A stretch of 64,000 nt of DNA from CAMBRQ01 sp945870325. GTDB lineage: Bacteria > Bacillota > Clostridia > Lachnospirales > Lachnospiraceae. The stretch spans positions 1-64,000 of the forward strand of contig NZ_JBNPMC010000018.1 in the NCBI RefSeq assembly GCF_050313795.1, given 5' to 3'. Shown in pieces: positions 58,612 through 64,000 of the stretch (its first letter is position 1; each line of letters starts with the position of its first letter). The notes beneath the pieces are model-generated. The model had not been told where the DNA came from and did not search any database. It saw only the letters and a program-made list of their open reading frames with translations. A program made the position numbers and the translations under genes.

Positions 58612-61343
58612 TGGAGAAATTTATGGAGACAAAGATAGATCTGACAGGCGAATGGAAGTTTGCATTCTATCAGGAATGGAAGAGCGGGGAAGAATTTCAC
58701 GATACGATCATCCTGCCTTCTACAACCGAGATTGGTAAGAAGGGAGCGTATGCTCCTGACAGGGAAGAGACGCTGCATCTTAGCCGCAGGTATCCTTTTG
58801 CAGGAAAAGCCTGTTATGGAAGAAAGATTATGATTCCGGACAAATGGACAGGAATGTATATCAGCCTCTATCTGGAGAGGACGAAATATACGGAGGTGTA
58901 TATCGACGGAGAGAAGGTGTCTTCTTCCCATGAGACGTTGATCCCGCAGATTCACGATCTGACGAATGTGATGACGCCGGGAGAACATTTCCTAACCATT
59001 GTAGTTGATAATGATCTGGTGGGGAAACCAGATTTTCCGGAGAGCCTTATGGCAGGGCATCAGTACACGGATCATACGCAGACGAATTGGAATGGAATCC
59101 TAGGGCAGATGTATCTGCTATGCTGTCCGGTTCAGGGATTGAAGAGCATTCAGACATTCGGGGACTGTAAGAGAAGGGGGATTCTCATACAGGCAGAGAT
59201 TGGAAACGACATGGGGAGGCAAAAGACGCTTCGGATGACTGTAGATGGAGTAAGAAGTGATGGCGTCATCTGTCCGACGCGGGAAATAGAAGCAGAGATT
59301 ATAGAGAATCGGCTAGAGGCATTCTACAGTCTGGAGAAGTTAAGCATTCAGTGGGATGAATTCACTCCGGTGTTCTATAACTTAAGTGTGAGAATCAAGA
59401 TGGTGGAAGGAGAGGTTATCTATCCCGTTCGGGCATATCTGCAGAAGAAAGCGGCGAATAAGAACCAATTCGTGATCAATGACAGGGCGGTCTCTCTGCG
59501 AGGAACAGTGGATTGCTGCATTTTCCCGGATACGGGTGCCTGTCCCATGGAAATTGAGGAATGGCTTAAGATCTGCGAACTGATAAAATCATATGGAATG
59601 AATCATTATCGTTTTCACAGCTGGTGTCCACCGGAAGCGGCATTCGAAGCAGGTGACAGATTGGGAGTTTATTTTCAGGTAGAGTTGCCTAACTTTGCAA
59701 ATAGGTTCTATAGGGAAGGGCATCCGGAGTGTGATCGTGTATTGAATCATTATCTATGGGAACAGTCAGAGAAGATTGTAAAACAATTCGGCAACCACCC
59801 CTCTTTTCTGATATTTGCCGTCGGGAACGAGATGGTAGGAGAACTGGAAGCTTATGAAGAATTGATCTCACACCTTCGGAGTGTAAGAGCGGATAAATAT
59901 TACTGTCAGGGTTCGAATAATTTCCTGGAACATCCGATATTCTGTCCTGGTGATGACTGTTTCATTACGATGCGGACAGATGAGAAAACGAATGTACGTG
60001 CATCTTATTCCTATGCAGATCTGCCGCTTGGCTATCTACAGACGGATCAGCAGCCGTCTACGCTTCAGGATTATGCATCGGGAGTGAAAATGTCTCCGGT
60101 TCCGTTGATTGTTCATGAAGCGGGGCAGTACCAGACCTATCCGGATTATGGGACAATGGAAAAATATCAGGGAGTTCTCGCGCCGGAGAATCTGAGAATC
60201 TTTCAAAGGAGACTGCAGGATGCGAAGATGGAAGAACAGGCTGAGACGTTCTTCCGCTCCAGCGGAATGCTTTCCGTACAGTGTTACCGAGAGGAGATAG
60301 AGGGAATCTTGAGGACGGAGGGAATCGGAGGCTTCCAGCTCCTGGGACTTCAGGATTTCCCGGGGCAAGGCACGGCGTTGGTGGGGATTCTTGATAGTTT
60401 TCTGGAGTCCAAAGAACTGATCACTCCCGAGAAATGGAGGCAGTTCTGTGCACCGCAGATTCTGATGGCACAATTCAAGAAATACATCTGGACGGAGGGC
60501 GAGACATTAACGGTACAGATTCTGGTGTATAATTTTGGTGCGGAAGATCTGGCAGGAGAATTGGAATGCAGCTTAGAGGATTCGGCAGGGAATGTTCTTG
60601 AAAGAATTCGTCTGGGTAATTGTAAGGCAGGCTGTGGAAAACTTTCAACAGTTGGAATAGTGAAGGTGAAAATGCCATGTATTCGCAGGGCGGAGCAATT
60701 CACATTGATTCTTAAAATGGGATCATTCATGAATGAGTATGCAATCTGGTGCTATCCCGATTATTCGAAGAAAAGCCTGAAAGCAGACGAAACGGTTATG
60801 GTCTCCGAACTTTTTGGTAAAAGAGAACAGGAAGCATTGAGAGCAGGGCAGAAGGTAGTGCTTTTTTTAGGAAATGCATTACAGAGTGTGGAGGGGAGTT
60901 TTGCACCTGATTTCTGGTGCTATCCGATGTTCCGGGAAGCCTGTGAGAAGAAGGGTTATCCGACGGCTCCGGGGACATTGGGAATGGTCTGTGACAAGAA
61001 TCATCCTGCGTTGGCGGGATTCCCTACACAGGATTATGCTCAGTGGCAATGGCATAGGTTATTGTATCACAGCCGTCCGGTGATTCTTGACAAGTGGGCA
61101 GATCAACTGCATCCGATTGTACAGATCATTGATAATTTTGAACGGAATCATAAACTTGGGTGGCTGTTCGAGATACAAGCAGGAGTGGGAAAATTGCTGG
61201 TCTGTGCATGTAATGTGCCGGAATATATAGATGAACCGGAGATGCGATGCTTTTATGAGAGTGTGATGGCATATGCGAGGTCGGAGGATATGCGACCGTC
61301 TGTCAGGATGGAAATAGACGAGATTGCAAAGGTGCTTGTCTGA
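58611..61343 (+). CDS. GH2-family glycoside hydrolase
   Basis: 910 residues. N-terminal sugar-binding sandwich (KIDLTGEWKFAFYQEWKSGE; LTIVVDNDL), an immunoglobulin-like domain, then a TIM barrel with acid/base Glu in FAVGNEMVGELEAYEEL and a probable nucleophile in PLIVHEAGQYQTYPDYGTM, and a C-terminal extension. Substrate unclear (galactoside, glucuronide or mannoside). TAATG overlap with the GH35 gene and AGAGGA upstream fix the start. No signal peptide. Confidence 0.85.
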   Translation: MEKFMETKIDLTGEWKFAFYQEWKSGEEFHDTIILPSTTEIGKKGAYAPDREETLHLSRRYPFAGKACYGRKIMIPDKWTGMYISLYLERTKYTEVYIDGEKVSSSHETLIPQIHDLTNVMTPGEHFLTIVVDNDLVGKPDFPESLMAGHQYTDHTQTNWNGILGQMYLLCCPVQGLKSIQTFGDCKRRGILIQAEIGNDMGRQKTLRMTVDGVRSDGVICPTREIEAEIIENRLEAFYSLEKLSIQWDEFTPVFYNLSVRIKMVEGEVIYPVRAYLQKKAANKNQFVINDRAVSLRGTVDCCIFPDTGACPMEIEEWLKICELIKSYGMNHYRFHSWCPPEAAFEAGDRLGVYFQVELPNFANRFYREGHPECDRVLNHYLWEQSEKIVKQFGNHPSFLIFAVGNEMVGELEAYEELISHLRSVRADKYYCQGSNNFLEHPIFCPGDDCFITMRTDEKTNVRASYSYADLPLGYLQTDQQPSTLQDYASGVKMSPVPLIVHEAGQYQTYPDYGTMEKYQGVLAPENLRIFQRRLQDAKMEEQAETFFRSSGMLSVQCYREEIEGILRTEGIGGFQLLGLQDFPGQGTALVGILDSFLESKELITPEKWRQFCAPQILMAQFKKYIWTEGETLTVQILVYNFGAEDLAGELECSLEDSAGNVLERIRLGNCKAGCGKLSTVGIVKVKMPCIRRAEQFTLILKMGSFMNEYAIWCYPDYSKKSLKADETVMVSELFGKREQEALRAGQKVVLFLGNALQSVEGSFAPDFWCYPMFREACEKKGYPTAPGTLGMVCDKNHPALAGFPTQDYAQWQWHRLLYHSRPVILDKWADQLHPIVQIIDNFERNHKLGWLFEIQAGVGKLLVCACNVPEYIDEPEMRCFYESVMAYARSEDMRPSVRMEIDEIAKVLV

Positions 61344-61348
61344 CGCTT

Positions 61349-61909
61349 ATGATTACCTCAAGGGAAGAGAGTATCCGATATGACAATGTTGCGGTTGGAG
61401 AAGTGTGGATGGCAGCAGGGCAATCCAATATGGAGTTTTTCATGAGATATGATGCGGATTTGGAAGAAGCGGAAGCCAACGGAGATGATCCGCAGACCTG
61501 TCATCAATGTAAGAAAGATATTGATAAACTGCAGTTGATAAAAAAATATGTGGAAGAAGGCGGTAACTTCGGAATGATTGGCGGATATATGACATTCCAG
61601 GGATTCGAAGGAAAAGGGAAGTATCATGGAATCGAGATAGAGATAGAACCGGATAGTCACGCTGTCTTGAAAGGCTTGCCTAAGCAATGGCCTCCGATTC
61701 TGGGATATAATAAACTGACTGCGAAAGAAGGGACAGTTGTTCCGGTACAATACGAAGAAGATCCGATGATTGTATTAGGAGAGTACGGAAAAGGAAAGAC
61801 GTTTGCATTCGCAACAGATTGCTCGCCACATTGGGCTTCACCTGAGTTTTGTGACTGGGAATATTATCCGGTGCTATGGGGCAATATCTTAGCATGGATG
61901 TGTGAGTAA
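61349..61909 (+). pseudogene. chimera: sialate O-acetylesterase start fused to DUF1355 amidotransferase-like end
   Basis: Residues 1-45 contain VGEVWMAAGQSNMEF, the catalytic-Ser block of SASA esterases. From about residue 60 the protein is YVEEGGNFGMIGGYMTFQGF through GLPKQWPPILGYNKL to FATDCSPHWASPEFCDWEYY, the C-terminal half of a glutamine-amidotransferase-like (DUF1355) protein. Neither fold is complete. The simplest account is a deletion joining two neighbouring operon genes in frame. No good ribosome site; it directly follows the GH2 gene. Confidence 0.65.
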
Positions 61910-61941
61910 ACAGATGAACTGAATATTATTAAATTATGTAA

Positions 61942-61985
61942 AACACTCTCCGGCCCAATATTCTGACTGGAGAGTGTTCTTATAT
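61942..61985. terminator. terminator between convergent genes
   Basis: AACACTCTCC (942-951) pairs with GGAGAGTGTT (969-978) and is followed by CTTATAT. Confidence 0.7.
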
Positions 61986-62034
61986 AGTCCTGTTGATAAA
62001 ATTATGATAGGAATTCCCTGCATCTTTAGGGTGC

Positions 62035-62637
62035 TTATAACTTTTTATAAAGATTTTCCAGTATATCCAGCAGTTCATCTATCTCATAAGCACTTGTATT
62101 CAGGCACAGATTATAATTCACCATATCATCTCGGTATTCATCCGTATAGTAGTTATAATAATAATCCCGATCTTTATCTACCCTGCGAATGAGCCGCTCT
62201 GCATTCTTCTCATCTAGAGAATAACGCTTCATAACGGTATCTATGCAGTTCTCATACGGAGCATAGAGATAGACATGCATACAGTGCTCATAATCCCGCA
62301 GTACATAGTTGCCGCAGCGGCCTACGATGATGCAGTCTTCCCGTTCGGCAAGGCTTCTTATGACCTCGCATTCTGCTTCAAAGAGTTTCTGATCGATGTG
62401 TTCATAACGATAGGAGCGGTCCAGGCCAGAATCTTTATCTACCTGATATGCCCATGGTTTTTCGCGCTTTTCATCGACACGCTTTAATTGTTCATAAGGG
62501 ATGTCTAATTGTTCGGACGCAATCTCGATCAGATCTTTGTCATAGCAGTGAATCCCCAGTCTTTCTGCCAGAGCCATGCCGATGATTCGTCCATTGCTTC
62601 CAAAGTCTCTTCCGATTGTAATTACTCGTTTACTCAT
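62035..62637 (-). CDS. cytidylate kinase-like protein
   Basis: 200 residues of the AAA_26 / Cmk-like family. Nucleotide loop ITIGRDFGSNGRIIGMALAE, IHCYDKDLIEIASE, and CIIVGRCGNYVLRDYEHCMH. In clostridia this family is widespread and distinct from the essential cmk; substrate unknown. The start at 62637 follows AGGGGG; the frame is open further upstream. Confidence 0.88.
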   Translation of the reverse strand: MSKRVITIGRDFGSNGRIIGMALAERLGIHCYDKDLIEIASEQLDIPYEQLKRVDEKREKPWAYQVDKDSGLDRSYRYEHIDQKLFEAECEVIRSLAEREDCIIVGRCGNYVLRDYEHCMHVYLYAPYENCIDTVMKRYSLDEKNAERLIRRVDKDRDYYYNYYTDEYRDDMVNYNLCLNTSAYEIDELLDILENLYKKL

Positions 62638-62789
62638 ATATTTGGCCCCCTTTCTGTAAAGGTCTTTTTCTGTCTTTAGTATAACACTTGTGGAAGGAGA
62701 GTGTAAAGGAAAACACATTTAGCGGCGTTGTCATATTGGCGGGGGTGGGATATAATAGGACTTAATTCTTCAAAGGATGGTGAAAATTA

Positions 62790-63476
62790 GTGAAACGGAT
62801 ATTTTTAGTTGAAGATGATAAGGAGATTGCTAAGAATCTTGGACGTTTGCTTTGCTCGGAAGGATTTGCAGTTATTCATGCGCCTACGAAGCAGGAGGCC
62901 GTCTCTTTGCTTGGCGGAAACCGGTTTGATCTGGCGCTGGTAGATATTTCACTGCCAGATGGAAATGGGTTTTCGGTTTGTACGGAGATTAAGCAGTCAC
63001 AGGATATTCCGGTAATTTTTCTGACGGCATCGCAAGATGAGGCAAGCGTGGTCACTGGGCTTAATATGGGAGCAGACGATTATATCACCAAGCCATTTCG
63101 TCCACGGGAACTGATCGCGCGGATTGGAAATGCTTTACGAAGAGCAGGACATGCAGCATCAGTCTTTGAGATTGGCGGACTTTCTGTCGATACCAACAGT
63201 GGTATTGTAAAAAAGAACGGAAAAGAGGTGTATCTGTCTGCGTTGGAATATCGCTTGCTATTGATATTTATTAACAATCCTAAGAGTATTATTACAAGAG
63301 AACGTCTGTTGGATGAATTGTGGGATGCGGCGGGTGAATTCGTTAATAACAATACGCTGACTGTCTATATTAAGAGATTACGGGAGAAGGTTGAGGATGA
63401 CTATGCGAATCCGCAGATTATTCTGACTGTCCGAGGGACAGGATACCGGTTGGGAGGTGGCTATGTTTCGGAATAA
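62790..63476 (+). CDS. OmpR-family response regulator
   Basis: 228 residues, GTG start. Receiver with FLVEDDKEIAKNLGRLL, phospho-acceptor Asp in LALVDISLPDGNGF (about residue 52), LTAS and DDYITKPF; C-terminal winged helix (ALEYRLLLIFINNPKSIITR, LTVYIKRLREKVED). Resembles BceR/VanR-type envelope-stress regulators. Overlaps the kinase gene by 14 bp. Confidence 0.92.
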   Translation: MKRIFLVEDDKEIAKNLGRLLCSEGFAVIHAPTKQEAVSLLGGNRFDLALVDISLPDGNGFSVCTEIKQSQDIPVIFLTASQDEASVVTGLNMGADDYITKPFRPRELIARIGNALRRAGHAASVFEIGGLSVDTNSGIVKKNGKEVYLSALEYRLLLIFINNPKSIITRERLLDELWDAAGEFVNNNTLTVYIKRLREKVEDDYANPQIILTVRGTGYRLGGGYVSE

Positions 63477-64000
63477 AGAGATCCGGCAGTTTGCGGTATT
63501 TTTTTTGATAATCACCGTTGTTGCGGTTATCGGAGGATTCCTGATCCGGCCAGCAGCCGCAGCGTTGGTGCTTGTTACGGCGGCTGCCTTCGGCATGGCG
63601 TTTGCCGGATTCACGAAAGCAAGATACAGAAGCATTGCGCAGATATCGGATCAGATTGATCTTGTACTTCATAATGCTGACCGGTTGTATATCAGTGAAG
63701 CGGATGAGGGCGAATTATCCATTCTGCAAAGCGAGATTACTAAGATGACGCTGCGTATCCGGGAGCAGAATGATGCTCTAAAAAAAGAGAAAAAATATCT
63801 TGCCGATTCTCTTGCCGACGTTGCACACCAGCTCCGTACACCCCTTACTTCGGTAAACCTGATTCTGTCATTGATAGAGAATACTCCTGATGAAAATGAG
63901 CGGAGAGATCTGCTGCGGGAAACAGAAGAATTGCTTGGACAGATGGACTGGCTTCTCACTTCTCTGCTTAAATTATCCCGTCTGGATGCAGGGGTTGTGG
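63463..64000 (+). CDS. sensor histidine kinase (partial, runs off the window)
   Basis: About 179 residues visible. MFRNKEIRQFAVFFLIITVV begins two close membrane helices with a minimal outside loop. A HAMP-like linker follows, then the H-box LADVAHQLRTPLTSVNLILS with the phosphorylated His. The ATPase domain lies beyond 64000. GGAGG is 5 nt before the ATG at 63463. Partner of the upstream regulator; the short input region suggests sensing through an associated transporter, typical of antimicrobial-peptide systems. Confidence 0.9.
   Translation, partial: MFRNKEIRQFAVFFLIITVVAVIGGFLIRPAAAALVLVTAAAFGMAFAGFTKARYRSIAQISDQIDLVLHNADRLYISEADEGELSILQSEITKMTLRIREQNDALKKEKKYLADSLADVAHQLRTPLTSVNLILSLIENTPDENERRDLLRETEELLGQMDWLLTSLLKLSRLDAGVV

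Overview
The window looks like a chromosome segment of a spore-forming anaerobic Firmicute, most likely Lachnospiraceae (Dorea / Mediterraneibacter / Ruminococcus-like). The grounds are strong AGGAGG-type ribosome binding sites, TTG and GTG starts, a CIRCE element, a Phe T-box leader, a Gram-positive-type 6S RNA, spoIID, an anaerobic cobalamin pathway, an Rpn-family gene with an EGREEG tail, and moderate-to-low GC. No species can be named from sequence alone.

Layout. 0-10 kb is core metabolism: hsp20, citrate synthase (minus strand), leuCD, threonine synthase, ATP-dependent PEP carboxykinase and a Na+/alanine symporter. 9.8-24.6 kb holds 6S RNA, spoIID, a LysR-controlled pair (divergent IlvD-family dehydratase plus ornithine-cyclodeaminase-like protein), xpt, yihY, T-box-pheST, sppA, an RDD protein, queA and a cytosolic Cu/Zn SOD. 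24.8-27.9 kb is a decaying patch in which DUF2148, DUF3795 and alpha/beta-hydrolase genes have each lost an internal segment, beside a transporter scrap. 28.0-42.9 kb is one long cobalamin operon (cbiD-F-G-H-JET-A-cobT-U-S-U'-C-cbiB-cobD-cbiP-C), largely translationally coupled. 44.7-55.1 kb is an accessory run: an HTH-membrane regulator, an HD hydrolase, an ABC-F protein behind a uORF attenuator, GNAT acetyltransferases and many small or broken proteins. 56.6-61.9 kb is a glycosidase operon (GH35, GH2, chimeric gene). The window ends in a cytidylate-kinase-like gene and a two-component system cut by the window edge.

Most unusual feature. Two related non-coding elements (685-1194 and 42904-43966) share terminal inverted repeats beginning GAATTTA and conserved internal blocks. 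They carry very long hairpins: one at the right end of the first element and one at each end of the second. The three big hairpins have essentially unrelated stem sequences but the same fold: an outer stem of about 80 bp, a 9-12 bp hairpin with a 5-nt loop, then a 6-bp stem, a conserved CTGA / GYGA internal loop and a CG-closed stem, and a GGT joining strand. Structure is kept while sequence is free. In the second element the hairpins are mirrored, as in an ITR-bounded replicon or transposon. Both elements abut the 3' ends of genes (gltA, cbiC) and supply their stop codons; the second also truncates an rpn gene. I know of no named family with this description and regard it as the best candidate for a new system here.

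A second repeat family (about 53 bp; 8191, 46137, 55302) lies in each case directly after a terminator T-run, twice within a regulated-looking leader.
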